Assembly (NCBI GenBank): GCA_964453995.1
Contig: CAYVQC010000009.1
Span: 1-64,000, forward strand
Origin: SKVR01 sp964453995
GTDB taxonomy: Bacteria; Bacteroidota; Bacteroidia; Bacteroidales; UBA7960
Direction: 5' to 3'
DNA length: 64,000 nucleotides
The position numbers were made by a program, and so were the translations under genes. The notes beneath the pieces are model-generated. The model did no database searches. It had not been told where the DNA came from and saw nothing but the letters and a program-made list of their open reading frames with translations. This document shows positions 51,291 through 60,271 of this stretch, piece after piece (position 1 is the first letter of the stretch; each line of letters starts with the position of its first letter).

Positions 51291-51670
51291 ATTTCTTCTC
51301 CCATCTTTAAAAGCTTTAAAAGAAAAAGGCTGATTTCTTGCGCAAAAGGAAGTCAGCCTTTTTTGCGAAAACGCATTTGCGGAAGGCAGAATGGGGTTTC
51401 TGGTAGTGCACGGGTTTTAATAATCGTCAGGTACAGCCCGTACCGATGCTCTTTTTCTCTCTGGTCAAATCCCAGGCGGCGTTTTATTTGGATATGCCCC
51501 AAAGATTGCCCTTTAAAGGAATACACAAAATAATTCGATGCATTGCAGAGGAAAGCTGGGGGCTTTTCATATTTAATGTGGATTGGAAATTTTGATTTTC
51601 TTTCTGTGTTTCGCAATAAACCGTATTTTTGACCTGCAAGAAAAACAAGGTTTAAACTTTCGGAGAAGCT
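51291..51670. other. Intergenic region after the DUF4783 gene
   Basis: About 380 bases. The left end holds the terminator at 51323-51364. A minus-strand frame (51353-51616) runs into that terminator and has no recognisable features, so it is not called as a gene. The right part precedes the transporter gene and shows no clear promoter. Confidence 0.45.
51323..51364 (+). terminator. Rho-independent terminator of the DUF4783 gene
   Basis: AAAAAGGCTGA pairs perfectly with TCAGCCTTTTT, with partial inner pairing, and ends in a T run; it lies 33 bases after the stop codon. Confidence 0.85.
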
Positions 51671-53467
51671 ATGTTTACCTTAGAAATCATCATCGTACTG
51701 GTTGTGCTGGTGTTGGCATTAATCATGTTTGCCAGTGAAAAATTTTCTGTTGATGTAGTTGCCTTGCTCATCATGGCTATCCTCATCGTAACGGGTATTG
51801 TAAGCCCACAGGAGGGGGTTGCGGGGTTTAGCAATTCGGCAACGGTTACGGTTGCAGCCATGTTTATTCTCAGCGCAGCATTGTTTAAATCGGGAGCTGT
51901 ACTTGGGCTGGGGAATAAACTGGCAAGTCTTTTTCAGAAAAATTTCTGGTTGGCCATAATCGCCACTATGATGGCAGTGGGATTGGTGTCGGCCTTTATC
52001 AATAATACACCGGTAGTGGCCATCTTCATTCCTATCATGGCAGGGGCCGCGGCTAAGTCAGGGCACAGCCTTGGCAAAATGCTCATGCCATTATCTTTTG
52101 CCTCTATGTTTGGCGGACTGTGTACCCTTATCGGAACATCAACCAATATTCTCGTTAGTGGTATAGCGTCTGAGCATGATCTTGAGCCTTTTGCCATGTT
52201 TGAAATGACAAAAATGGGACTTATTTTTTTTGGAGCGGGTCTTATTTATATGGTGGTTATTGGTATCAGACTTATACCCAAAAGGGGCAATGGGGAGGGT
52301 CTTGTGCAAAAGTTTGGTATGGGCGAATATCTTACCGAGATCGTATTAGGCGAAAATGCCGGGTCTGTAGGATTGAAAATAAAAGACAGTCCGCTTACCA
52401 AAAAACTTGATATCGATATCCTGGAAATAAACCGCAAAGGGCAGCGTTTTTTTATGCCGGGTGCACAGATGGTACTGGAAAAGGGGGATATCCTGAAAGT
52501 GCGATGCGACCTTGAAAAGATAAAAACACTGATGGAAAGAGAAGGGGTTCAGCTCAAAACCAGAGAAAAGTTTGCCGACCAGGATCTTGAAGATGATAAT
52601 GTTGTTTTGGTGGAGGCCATTATTGCTCCCAACAGTGAGTTTGAAGGCAAAACGGTAAAGCAGATATCTTTCCGCCAGAAATACGGAGCTACGGTGCTTG
52701 CCATAAGACACCGGGGAGAAATTATGCGCGATAAAGTTGCAACCACTGTACTCCGTTCCGGCGATACATTGCTTATTGAAGCTGAGCGGTCCAAGCTGGA
52801 TATGCTTCGCGAATTGGAATTACACGGGCGAAATACGTTTTTGATTGTGAATGAGGTTGGTTTTGAAAAATTTAAAACCAACAAAATAATCTATGTGGTT
52901 GGCACTATACTGGGTATTGTTGCCCTGGCAGCTTTCAATGTTATGCCCATCATGGTGGCAGCTCTCCTGGGTTGTTTGTTTCTTATCCTCACCAATTCTA
53001 TTACCATGGAAGAGGCATACCGTGCTATCGACTGGAAGGTGATCTTCCTGCTGGCAGGCGCCATGAGCCTGGGTATTGCCATGGACAATAGCGGTGCGGC
53101 CGTGTTACTTTCAGGATTGCTCATTGAAGGTGCCGGTACCCTGGGACCCACTGCCGTTATTTCAATCCTTTACCTGATAACAGTAATCCTGACAAGTGTA
53201 ATGAGCAACAATGCCAGCGCTGTGCTTTTGGCACCCATTGCTATTGCCGGGGCCAATTCCATTGAGGTTGACCCCCGGCCATTCCTGATGGCCATTACCT
53301 TTGCTGCTTCTTCAAGCTTTATGACCCCCATTGGCTATCAGACCAATACAATGATTTATGGACCGGGAAGATACAAGTTTGCTGACTTTGTTAAAGTTGG
53401 TGCGCCGCTCAATCTTATTTTCTGGATTATTGCTACTTTTTTGATCCCGGTATTTTTTCCATTTTAA
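51671..53467 (+). CDS. SLC13 family permease with two RCK-C (TrkA-C) domains
   Basis: A 598-residue ion-coupled membrane transporter of the DASS/SLC13-type superfamily. An N-terminal group of helices (about 1-200) has FINNTPVVAIFIPIM and SFASMFGGLCTLIGTSTNILV (the SNT-type substrate motif); a soluble middle (about 215-390) holds two TrkA-C/RCK-C modules (LKIKDSPLTKKLDIDILEINR and VKQISFRQKYGATVLAIRH); a second membrane half (about 400-598) carries MSNNASAVLLAPIA and FAASSSFMTPIGYQTN. Substrate could be sulfate, dicarboxylate or another anion. RCK-C modules suggest control by a small ligand. An MscS-type channel gene follows 11 bases later. Confidence 0.92.
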   Translation: MFTLEIIIVLVVLVLALIMFASEKFSVDVVALLIMAILIVTGIVSPQEGVAGFSNSATVTVAAMFILSAALFKSGAVLGLGNKLASLFQKNFWLAIIATMMAVGLVSAFINNTPVVAIFIPIMAGAAAKSGHSLGKMLMPLSFASMFGGLCTLIGTSTNILVSGIASEHDLEPFAMFEMTKMGLIFFGAGLIYMVVIGIRLIPKRGNGEGLVQKFGMGEYLTEIVLGENAGSVGLKIKDSPLTKKLDIDILEINRKGQRFFMPGAQMVLEKGDILKVRCDLEKIKTLMEREGVQLKTREKFADQDLEDDNVVLVEAIIAPNSEFEGKTVKQISFRQKYGATVLAIRHRGEIMRDKVATTVLRSGDTLLIEAERSKLDMLRELELHGRNTFLIVNEVGFEKFKTNKIIYVVGTILGIVALAAFNVMPIMVAALLGCLFLILTNSITMEEAYRAIDWKVIFLLAGAMSLGIAMDNSGAAVLLSGLLIEGAGTLGPTAVISILYLITVILTSVMSNNASAVLLAPIAIAGANSIEVDPRPFLMAITFAASSSFMTPIGYQTNTMIYGPGRYKFADFVKVGAPLNLIFWIIATFLIPVFFPF

Positions 53468-53478
53468 TACTATTTGTT

Positions 53479-54384
53479 ATGATGGACTACCTGAAAAACA
53501 TTTATGAATCAATTAGGGGGCTCTTGAGATATCCTTTATTTCCCCTTGGCGAAACCGACGTCACCTTTTCTATTATTCTTTACCTGGTGTTTACCATTGG
53601 CCTGTTATTTTTCCTCTCTGCCAAATTCAAAAACCTGTTGCAAAACAAAATCCTTCTTCGCTATAGCGTAGAACTTGGGGTAAGGCAGGCCATCAGCGCC
53701 ATTGTCAGATATGTAATTCTCATCATAGGATTGATTGTGATCATCCAAACAGCCGGAATTGATCTTAGCTTCTTAACCGTTTTGGCAGGGGCCCTCGGGG
53801 TGGGTATCGGCTTTGGCTTGCAAAGCGTTACCAATAATTTTGTGAGCGGGATTGTAATCCTGTTTGAGCGACCCATAAAGGTGGGCGACCGCATTGAACT
53901 TACCAACCAGGCCGGAAAAACCATCAATGGTGATGTGGTGAGCATCTCCGGCAGAGCCACCACGGTGATTACCAACGACAATATTGCCATCATTGTACCA
54001 AATTCCAACCTGGTTACCTCGGAGGTGATCAACTGGAGTTATAACGACCGCAGGGTGAGGTTTAATTTTTCTGTGGGGGTTCATTATAAGGAGGATCCGT
54101 TGTTCGTGAAGAAATTATTGCTCGAGGTGGCCGAAGAAAATGATGGTGTGCTCATCAATCCGGCACCCGACGTGCTCTTTGATGAGTTTGCCGACAGCTC
54201 ACTTATTTTTATCCTGCGCATATGGACCTCAAAATACATCCAGAAGCCGGGCGTGCTAAAAAGCCAGCTTTTCTTTAGCATCCACCAGAAGTTTAAAGAA
54301 AACAACATCGAGATACCCTATCCTCAAAGAGACCTGCATTTCAGGAGCGATTTCAGGGAGCAACAGCAAGGCAAAAACAGCTAG
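53479..54384 (+). CDS. MscS family small-conductance mechanosensitive channel
   Basis: A 301-residue inner-membrane channel. Three or four helices occupy about residues 20-120, with the pore helix GALGVGIGFGLQSVTNNFVSGIVILFERP near 102-131 and the beta domain KVGDRIEL with VVSISGRATTV and IIVPNSNLV near 133-180. The C-terminal alpha/beta vestibule ends in IPYPQRDLHF. It probably opens under hypo-osmotic stress to release solutes. It is joined to the SLC13/RCK transporter gene, so the two are likely co-transcribed. Adjacent ATGs at 53479 and 53482 are both possible starts. Confidence 0.94.
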   Translation: MMDYLKNIYESIRGLLRYPLFPLGETDVTFSIILYLVFTIGLLFFLSAKFKNLLQNKILLRYSVELGVRQAISAIVRYVILIIGLIVIIQTAGIDLSFLTVLAGALGVGIGFGLQSVTNNFVSGIVILFERPIKVGDRIELTNQAGKTINGDVVSISGRATTVITNDNIAIIVPNSNLVTSEVINWSYNDRRVRFNFSVGVHYKEDPLFVKKLLLEVAEENDGVLINPAPDVLFDEFADSSLIFILRIWTSKYIQKPGVLKSQLFFSIHQKFKENNIEIPYPQRDLHFRSDFREQQQGKNS

Positions 54385-54490
54385 ATTTATAACGCATAGA
54401 TGCATTTTCGTGGGTTAATATTTTCATGCCGGCACTTCGCAATTTTTCGTAATTTGGCCGAATTTTAAAAGAAGTATAAAAACAGATAAC

Positions 54491-56455
54491 ATGGATGTGA
54501 ACAGTTTGCCCGCTTTGTTTGATAAAAGTGTTGAAAGGTTTGAAGACAATACTTTCCTGTGGGAGAAAAAAGACAATCACTACCGGGGCTTTACCTATCT
54601 GCAAACCCATGAGCGGGTGCAGTGTTACGCTGCCGGGTTGCTGCAAATGGGATTTACCAAAGGCGAAAGGATTGCCCTGATCTCTGAAGGACGCAACGAC
54701 TGGGTTACCAGCGAGCTGGCCCTGCTCTATTGTGGGGGAGTCAGTGTGCCTCTTTCGGTTAAAATTGAAGAAGATCTTGATCTGAGATTCCGGTTACAAC
54801 ATTCAGGATGCAAGGGAATCATCATTTCGGGAAACCATCAGCACAAAGCCTTGCGGTTGGCCGATCAGCTGCCCGATCTACAGTTTATCATCCTCCTGGA
54901 TGGAATGCCCCGGGAAGGTGACGATCAATACCCCCTTTTAGAGAAAATCGCCTTTCCCCGCAACAGGATTTTTGCCCTTAGCGAAGTGCTCGCCAATGGG
55001 GCGGCATATCTGAAAGAAAACCCTGATTGCGTATCTGCCATAAGCCGGCAACTGCAACCTGACGATGCAGCCAACATTTGCTACACTTCCGGCACCACCG
55101 CCGACCCCAAAGGGATTATCCTTACCCATCGCAACTATCTGTGCAACACCGACCAGGCATCGGCAATCTTCGAAGTACCTGAATATTATACTTCCCTTCA
55201 TATTCTGCCCTGGGATCATTCTTTTGCCCATACGGTAGGGATCTATGTACTCATGCGCAATGGCGCCAGCCTGGCCTCGTTGAAAGTAGGAAAAACCCTC
55301 AATGAAACATTACGGAATATCCCCATTTGCATCAGGGAGGTTCGACCCTATTTCATGCTCAGTGTGCCCGCCCTGGCCAAGAATTTCAGGAATAATATTG
55401 AAAAAGCTATTTCCGATAAGGGCAAAGTTACCCGGTCGTTGTTCAACTTTGCCATGAAAGTGGGCATGGCCTACAACCTGGAAGGCCATAACCGCGGTAA
55501 GGGATTGCGCATATTGCTAAAGCCGCTATATGGCTTGTTTGATAAAATACTGTTTTCAAAGATCCGGCAGAATTTTGGTGGAAGACTGAAGTTTTTTGTG
55601 GGCGGCGGTGCTCTGCTCGACATTGAATTGCAAAGGTTCTTCTATGCCATTGGTATTCCCATGTACCAGGGTTACGGGCTTACAGAAGCAGCTCCCATTA
55701 TTTCTTCCAATACACCTGATTTTCATAAATTGGGTTCATCGGGCAAGGTAGTCCCATTCCTGGAGTTGAGAATATGTGATGATGAAGGAAATGAGCTGCC
55801 CGTAGGGCAAAAGGGTGAAATCGTAGTAAAAGGCGATAATGTAATGGCAGGTTACTGGAATAACGAAACCGCTACTGCCGACACCATTCGCAATGGATGG
55901 CTTTACACGGGCGACCTGGGTTATCTGGATAATGACGGTTATTTGTATGTGTTGGGCCGCAGCAAGAGTCTGCTCATTTCTGGCGATGGCGAGAAATACA
56001 GCCCGGAAGGAATTGAAGAAGCATTGGTGGAGAAATCTGAGTTCATTGACCAGGTAATGCTTTACAACAATCAGAACACCTACACCACAGCATTGCTTTA
56101 TCCCAACAAGGGGAAACTGCGCGCCTGGGCCGAAAAGAATAACTTTGATGTAACCAATGAAGACGGGCAAAGGGCCATGTTGCTGAAATTGCAATCGGAG
56201 ATAGATCGATTCATGCCCGGCGGCGAACATGATAAAATGTTTCCTTCCAGGTGGCTGCCCTCTGCAGTATGGGTGCTCAAGGAGAATTTTACCGAAAAGA
56301 ATAAAATGATCAACAGTACAATGAAAATGGTGCGCCCGGTCATTATCAGTAATTATAAAGAAGCCATCAAGTGGCTCTATACCCCGGATTCCAGGGATAT
56401 CTGCAACCCGAAAAATCTGGCCAACATTGAGGCTATTTATTCAGAAAAGCAATAG
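54491..56455 (+). CDS. AMP-dependent long-chain acyl-CoA synthetase
   Basis: A 654-residue ANL-superfamily ligase activating a carboxylic acid to its acyl-CoA through an acyl-adenylate. Motifs are ICYTSGTTADPKGIILTHRN (near 196-215), YQGYGLTEAAPII (near 391-403), YTGDLGYLDNDGYLYVLGRSK (near 476-496) and the catalytic Lys region in the C-terminal lid. It is of the FAA1/FadD15-like group by length and by the PILGxLLL-like N-terminal layout. The substrate is probably a medium or long-chain fatty acid. The gene is followed 23 bases later by the queA-like gene, but a functional link is unlikely. Confidence 0.92.
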   Translation: MDVNSLPALFDKSVERFEDNTFLWEKKDNHYRGFTYLQTHERVQCYAAGLLQMGFTKGERIALISEGRNDWVTSELALLYCGGVSVPLSVKIEEDLDLRFRLQHSGCKGIIISGNHQHKALRLADQLPDLQFIILLDGMPREGDDQYPLLEKIAFPRNRIFALSEVLANGAAYLKENPDCVSAISRQLQPDDAANICYTSGTTADPKGIILTHRNYLCNTDQASAIFEVPEYYTSLHILPWDHSFAHTVGIYVLMRNGASLASLKVGKTLNETLRNIPICIREVRPYFMLSVPALAKNFRNNIEKAISDKGKVTRSLFNFAMKVGMAYNLEGHNRGKGLRILLKPLYGLFDKILFSKIRQNFGGRLKFFVGGGALLDIELQRFFYAIGIPMYQGYGLTEAAPIISSNTPDFHKLGSSGKVVPFLELRICDDEGNELPVGQKGEIVVKGDNVMAGYWNNETATADTIRNGWLYTGDLGYLDNDGYLYVLGRSKSLLISGDGEKYSPEGIEEALVEKSEFIDQVMLYNNQNTYTTALLYPNKGKLRAWAEKNNFDVTNEDGQRAMLLKLQSEIDRFMPGGEHDKMFPSRWLPSAVWVLKENFTEKNKMINSTMKMVRPVIISNYKEAIKWLYTPDSRDICNPKNLANIEAIYSEKQ

Positions 56456-56478
56456 AGCCTCTATTCTGTAATTCAACT

Positions 56479-57726
56479 ATGGAAGAACAATTCCGGAATA
56501 TTTCCATCGCGGAGTATACCTATGAACTGCCCCCCGAACGTATCGCTATGCATCCTTTGCAACAGCGCGATCTGTCCAACCTGCTGGTATACCGCCACGG
56601 GCAGATTGAAAAAGGTATTTTCCGCCACATCGACCAGTATTTACCCGCCTCATCGCTTATGGTTTTTAATAACACCCGGGTGGTGCAGGCCCGGTTGCTT
56701 TTTCAGAAAGAGAGCGGCGCAACCATCGAAATATTTTGTCTCGAACCCGCAGGCGCTGTAAAAGATGTACAGCTTGCTTTTGCCGAAAAAGGCCAAAGCA
56801 CGTGGTTTTGCATGGTAGGCAATGCGAAAAAGTGGAAGCAGGGTTCCCTCACGGCAAAAGTGGGAGAACAGGGAATCCTCAGGGCGCATAAACTGGAAAA
56901 GAGCAAGGATGGCTATACAATACTGTTTGAATGGGAAGGGGATATGTCGTTTGCAGAGATTCTTGATGTTGCGGGGAAAACACCCCTGCCACCATATATT
57001 GGCCGTAAAGCTGAAGAAGAGGACAAGACCCGTTATCAAACCATTTATGCCCGCCATTCGGGTTCTGTAGCAGCCCCAACAGCCGGCCTGCACTTTACCG
57101 ACCGGGTAATGCAACAGTTGGCTCTCAGGAATATCAAAACTACTCAACTTACCCTTCATGTGGGGGCAGGAACATTTAAGCCTGTGTCCTCTTCTACCAT
57201 TGGTGATCATCATATGCACCAGGAGCAGATCATTGTAAGCAGGCAAACCATTGAATCATTGCTTGCGCATGCCGATGGCAATATTGTGAGTGTAGGCACC
57301 ACCTCGTTGCGCACCCTGGAGAGTTTATACTGGCTTGGCGCAAAGATCATTAAAGGGTATGCTATTCCTGAAGATGGCTTTCATATACAACAATGGGAGC
57401 CATACAGGTATTCGGTCTTGTTGCCTGCGGTAGAACAATCAATGGCTGCCATTGTAAACTATATGAAGGAAAAGGACATTGAAACACTCCATGGTGAAAC
57501 ATCACTCATCATTGTACCTGGTTACAGGGTAAGGATGGCCCGTATGCTGGTTACCAACTTTCATCAGCCGGGCAGCACGTTGTTATTGCTCGTGGCAGCG
57601 TTTTGCGGCAACGATTGGCAGAAGATTTATCAGTTTGCCCTTGATAATGATTTCCGGTTTCTTAGTTATGGCGATAGTTGTTTGATGTTTAGGAATGACG
57701 CCCAGGAGTATCAGAATGAAATATGA
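56479..57726 (+). CDS. QueA-like S-adenosylmethionine:tRNA ribosyltransferase-isomerase
   Basis: A 415-residue QueA-family protein; QueA transfers and isomerises the ribosyl part of SAM onto 7-aminomethyl-7-deazaguanine in tRNA to make epoxyqueuosine. Family marks are the N-terminal YELPPERIAMHPLQQRD, VFNNTRVVQARL, SGSVAAPTAGLHFT (near 195-208), LTLHVGAGTFKPV and VTNFHQPGSTLLLLVAAF. It is some 60 residues longer than ordinary QueA (about 350), with an added segment of about 35-40 residues between SVGTTSLRTLES and IIVPGYRV. This may be a paralog with a changed role rather than the housekeeping enzyme. Its last codon overlaps the next gene (ATGA). Confidence 0.85.
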   Translation: MEEQFRNISIAEYTYELPPERIAMHPLQQRDLSNLLVYRHGQIEKGIFRHIDQYLPASSLMVFNNTRVVQARLLFQKESGATIEIFCLEPAGAVKDVQLAFAEKGQSTWFCMVGNAKKWKQGSLTAKVGEQGILRAHKLEKSKDGYTILFEWEGDMSFAEILDVAGKTPLPPYIGRKAEEEDKTRYQTIYARHSGSVAAPTAGLHFTDRVMQQLALRNIKTTQLTLHVGAGTFKPVSSSTIGDHHMHQEQIIVSRQTIESLLAHADGNIVSVGTTSLRTLESLYWLGAKIIKGYAIPEDGFHIQQWEPYRYSVLLPAVEQSMAAIVNYMKEKDIETLHGETSLIIVPGYRVRMARMLVTNFHQPGSTLLLLVAAFCGNDWQKIYQFALDNDFRFLSYGDSCLMFRNDAQEYQNEI

Positions 57727-58442
57727 AAAACGAACCAGATATTTTCGGACTTGCCTTTGCAGATTTTCTGAAAGGCCATACCAGGGAAGTTATTCTTGTG
57801 GATACTGATATTTCAGAACGCGAAGAACTCCCTGTATCTTATTTCTTCAGGTATTTTGACCAGATGCCCCCATGGGAGCAGAAAGTTCTGAATGCCTGCC
57901 GCGGCAAGGTTCTGGATGTGGGAGCCGGAGCCGGCAGCCATGCTTTGTATTTGCAGAAAAGAGGACTTGAAGTTACAGCTGTGGATATAAGCCCTGGTGC
58001 AGTAGATTGCATGCAGAAAAGAGGAGTGAAGAATGCTGTGGCAGCAGATTTCTTTTCTTTACCCGAAGAAGAAAAAATGGATACGATCCTTTTTTTAATG
58101 AATGGTGCCGGATTGGCGCAAAAACTGGAGAACCTGCCCAACATGCTTGCCAAGGCAAGTCGCTTGCTTGATTCACGGGGGAGTATTTACCTTGAATCTA
58201 CCGATCTTATTTATATGTTTCGCGAAGAAGACGGATCGGTTATGATCGACCTGGCAGGCAATTATTACGGAGAAATTACCTATCACCTGCACTACAAGGA
58301 GTTTAGTGGTAAACCTTTCCCATGGCTCTTTGTTGATTTTGAAAACCTTTGCGACAAAGCTGCAGAGGTTGGTCTTGAGTGTGAACTTTTCTTCCAGGAT
58401 CAAACCGACAACTATGTGGCCAGGCTTTTTAAGACCGGCTGA
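57723..58442 (+). CDS. Class I SAM-dependent methyltransferase, unknown target
   Basis: A 239-residue Rossmann-fold methyltransferase. The SAM-binding motif I is VLDVGAGAGSHALYLQKRG (near 63-81), followed by VTAVDISPGAVDCM (motif II) and MDTILFLMNGAG (motif IV). The N-terminal ~45 residues (with LPVSYFFRYFDQMPPWEQ) and the C-terminal beta-rich part are not recognised. Translational overlap with the QueA-like gene and the downstream mnmD suggest an RNA-modification role, but this is only inference from position. Confidence 0.85.
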   Translation: MKNEPDIFGLAFADFLKGHTREVILVDTDISEREELPVSYFFRYFDQMPPWEQKVLNACRGKVLDVGAGAGSHALYLQKRGLEVTAVDISPGAVDCMQKRGVKNAVAADFFSLPEEEKMDTILFLMNGAGLAQKLENLPNMLAKASRLLDSRGSIYLESTDLIYMFREEDGSVMIDLAGNYYGEITYHLHYKEFSGKPFPWLFVDFENLCDKAAEVGLECELFFQDQTDNYVARLFKTG

Positions 58443-58466
58443 TGGAAAGGCAAAATCCCAGTTTTT

Positions 58467-59162
58467 ATGAAACACAATCCCTTTCTTTCTGAATTGATAC
58501 AAACTGCCGATGGGTCTCATACGCTGAAGCTCCTGGATTTTGATGAGCAATATCATTCGGTCAACGGCGCTTTGCAGGAATCTAAGCATGTCTTTCTTAG
58601 TAGTGGTTTACACGCCTTTGATAAAATCCCGGATCCTCTTTTTGTGCTTGAAGTGGGATTAGGCACAGGGTTGAATGCTTTGCTTACCGCTCGCGATGCT
58701 TTAATGAAACAAACACGTATTCTTTACGAGGCCATTGAACCCTTTCCATTGAGAAATGAAATTATTGAAAAGCTCAATTACCCTTCCATATTTACTGAAC
58801 CCTGGATTGGGGAGTTGTTTGGAAGAATCCACAGCGCAGGATCAGAAAATTACGAAAATTTCCTTGATTGGTTTTTCTTCCGGTGTCATTGTATGCCCAT
58901 TCAGGAAAAGATACTGGACGATAAGAAGTATCACCTGGTTTACTTCGATGCATTCGGACCTGACACCCAACCTGAGATGTGGACTTATGAGATATTCCTG
59001 AAGATATTTGCAGCAATGAAACCCGGAGGCATACTGGTTACATACTGTGCAAAAGGGGCGGTTCGCAGGGCCATGCAGGAAGCCGGTTTCAAGGTGGAAA
59101 AACTTCCCGGTCCCGCGGGGAAAAGGGAAATAACACGGGCCAGAAAGCCGCAAGACAATTAG
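58467..59162 (+). CDS. mnmD: tRNA (mnm5s2U34)-methyltransferase MnmD
   Basis: A 231-residue methyltransferase that completes the mnm5 side chain at the wobble uridine, equivalent to the C1 half of E. coli MnmC. Visible are the family's YHSVNGALQESKHVFL opening (near 27-42), SAM motif VLEVGLGTGLNAL (near 64-76), YEAIEPFPL, YHLVYFDAFGPDTQPEMW (near 157-174) and YCAKGAVRRAMQEAGF. The FAD-dependent oxidoreductase half of MnmC is absent, as in other stand-alone MnmD proteins. It lies 24 bases after the unknown methyltransferase, forming a likely tRNA-wobble modification run with the QueA-like gene. Confidence 0.93.
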   Translation: MKHNPFLSELIQTADGSHTLKLLDFDEQYHSVNGALQESKHVFLSSGLHAFDKIPDPLFVLEVGLGTGLNALLTARDALMKQTRILYEAIEPFPLRNEIIEKLNYPSIFTEPWIGELFGRIHSAGSENYENFLDWFFFRCHCMPIQEKILDDKKYHLVYFDAFGPDTQPEMWTYEIFLKIFAAMKPGGILVTYCAKGAVRRAMQEAGFKVEKLPGPAGKREITRARKPQDN

Positions 59163-59187
59163 TATGAATTCATGAATTGTTTCCAAC

Positions 59188-59640
59188 ATGAAGATAACTA
59201 CATTTAATATTCGCGTTTATGGCATTGTATTGTTCAAAGCAAATATTTTGCTTACGGATGAATTCAGGTTGGGGATGCGGATGACAAAATTTCCCGGTGG
59301 GGGGCTTGAACTGGGGGAAGGTACTGCTGATTGCCTTAAGAGAGAATTTAAGGAGGAGATGGGACAGGAAATCGAGGTAAGGGAGCACATTTATACTACT
59401 GATTACTTTCAGCCTACACAGCTTTTGCCCGAAACGCAACAACTCATCAGCATTTATTACCGCGTTGAGCTGCGGGAGTACAACGCCCTGAAAGCCTCTG
59501 AAAAGGCTTTTGACTTTCGTGAAACCATAGAGGGTGCCCAGTCCTTCAGATGGGTGCCGTTGAAAAAACTACAACCCGATTTACTTACATTTCCCATTGA
59601 CAGAAAAGTAGTTCCTCTGCTCAGGAATATGTACCTGTAA
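59188..59640 (+). CDS. NUDIX hydrolase
   Basis: A 150-residue NUDIX-fold protein with a full NUDIX box (GGLELGEGTADCLKREF followed by KEEMG, near 36-57), so metal-dependent hydrolysis of a nucleoside diphosphate derivative is expected. The substrate cannot be read from sequence. It follows mnmD by 25 bases on the same strand and could share its transcript. It lacks the extra features of a type 1 IPP isomerase. Confidence 0.9.
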   Translation: MKITTFNIRVYGIVLFKANILLTDEFRLGMRMTKFPGGGLELGEGTADCLKREFKEEMGQEIEVREHIYTTDYFQPTQLLPETQQLISIYYRVELREYNALKASEKAFDFRETIEGAQSFRWVPLKKLQPDLLTFPIDRKVVPLLRNMYL

Positions 59641-59796
59641 GCTTACCGTATTTCTGATTGTGCTCATAATACCCTAAAGAAAAATTCCCGATCCAGTCGC
59701 TTCAATTGAGTGCTCAGGCCATGCTCTGGCAATGGGGCGTTGTAAAAAAAGAGAAAATATTTGGGGGAAAGCAGGCCTGAAGCAAAAAAAGGAAAG

Positions 59797-59869
59797 AGCG
59801 GAAGACGGGACTCGAACCCGCCACCTACAGCTTGGAAGGCTGTCGCTCTACCGGATGAGCTACTTCCGC
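59797..59869 (-). tRNA. tRNA-Gly (anticodon TCC)
   Basis: Read on the minus strand: acceptor stem GCGGAAG/CTTCCGC, D stem GCTC/GAGC, anticodon stem ACAGC/GCTGT around loop CTTCCAA (anticodon TCC, reading GGA), and a T arm with TTCGAGT. The discriminator is T, as in other tRNA-Gly; CCA is not encoded. It lies 10 bases after tRNA-Tyr in the same direction. Confidence 0.95.
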
Positions 59870-59879
59870 GAAAAAAATG

Positions 59880-59962
59880 TGGGGGGGGAAGGATTCGAAC
59901 CTCCGAAGGCGAAAGCCAACAGATTTACAGTCTGCCCCATTTGACCGCTCTGGAACCCCCCC
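59880..59962 (-). tRNA. tRNA-Tyr (anticodon GTA)
   Basis: Read on the minus strand: an acceptor stem of seven G paired with seven C, anticodon loop CTGTAAA (anticodon GTA), the long variable arm with a TTCG loop expected of a class II tRNA, and a T arm with TTCGAAT. The discriminator is A; CCA is not encoded. It is first in a Tyr-Gly tandem; in many Bacteroidota these lie before tuf, which is not the case here. Confidence 0.95.
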
Positions 59963-60271
59963 TATGCCAATGAACAATTATTTCTTGCATGTTTGCTATG
60001 AATACTTTCCTGGAGCAACTTCCCGGAAGCTGTATTGCCAGCGCGAGGGCAAAAGTAGGAAAAAAAACCATGAAAAAAAGTGGTTTTACGCACTTTTTCA
60101 TATTTATTTTTTGGCAACAATTAGAGGCGAAAAAGAAACAGTCAACGGGCTGTTTACCTTATGATTGGGACTAAGAGAATTGCCCGGGATTTAATTCCCG
60201 TGAAAGCTACGAAGCGTATTATGCAGTGTATTGGGGTAGTAAAATTCAGAAAATGCCGTAATGACCACTGT
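59963..60271. other. Intergenic region upstream of the tRNA-Tyr/Gly pair
   Basis: About 309 bases between the tRNAs and the end of the histidine kinase gene. On the minus strand TACTTTTG (60050-60057) matches the -7 consensus and could drive the tRNA pair with a leader of about 80 bases; a TTG at -33 is missing. Otherwise nothing was recognised. Confidence 0.4.

Noticed and set aside
51353..51616. Minus-strand frame of 87 codons
   Set aside because: It ends inside a strong plus-strand terminator, has no recognisable domain or ribosome site, and lies in an otherwise non-coding gap.
59188..59640. NUDIX gene as a type 1 IPP isomerase belonging to the mevalonate pathway
   Set aside because: It has only a general NUDIX box, lacks the Cys/Glu active-site pattern of type 1 isomerases, and a type 2 isomerase is already in the mevalonate run.
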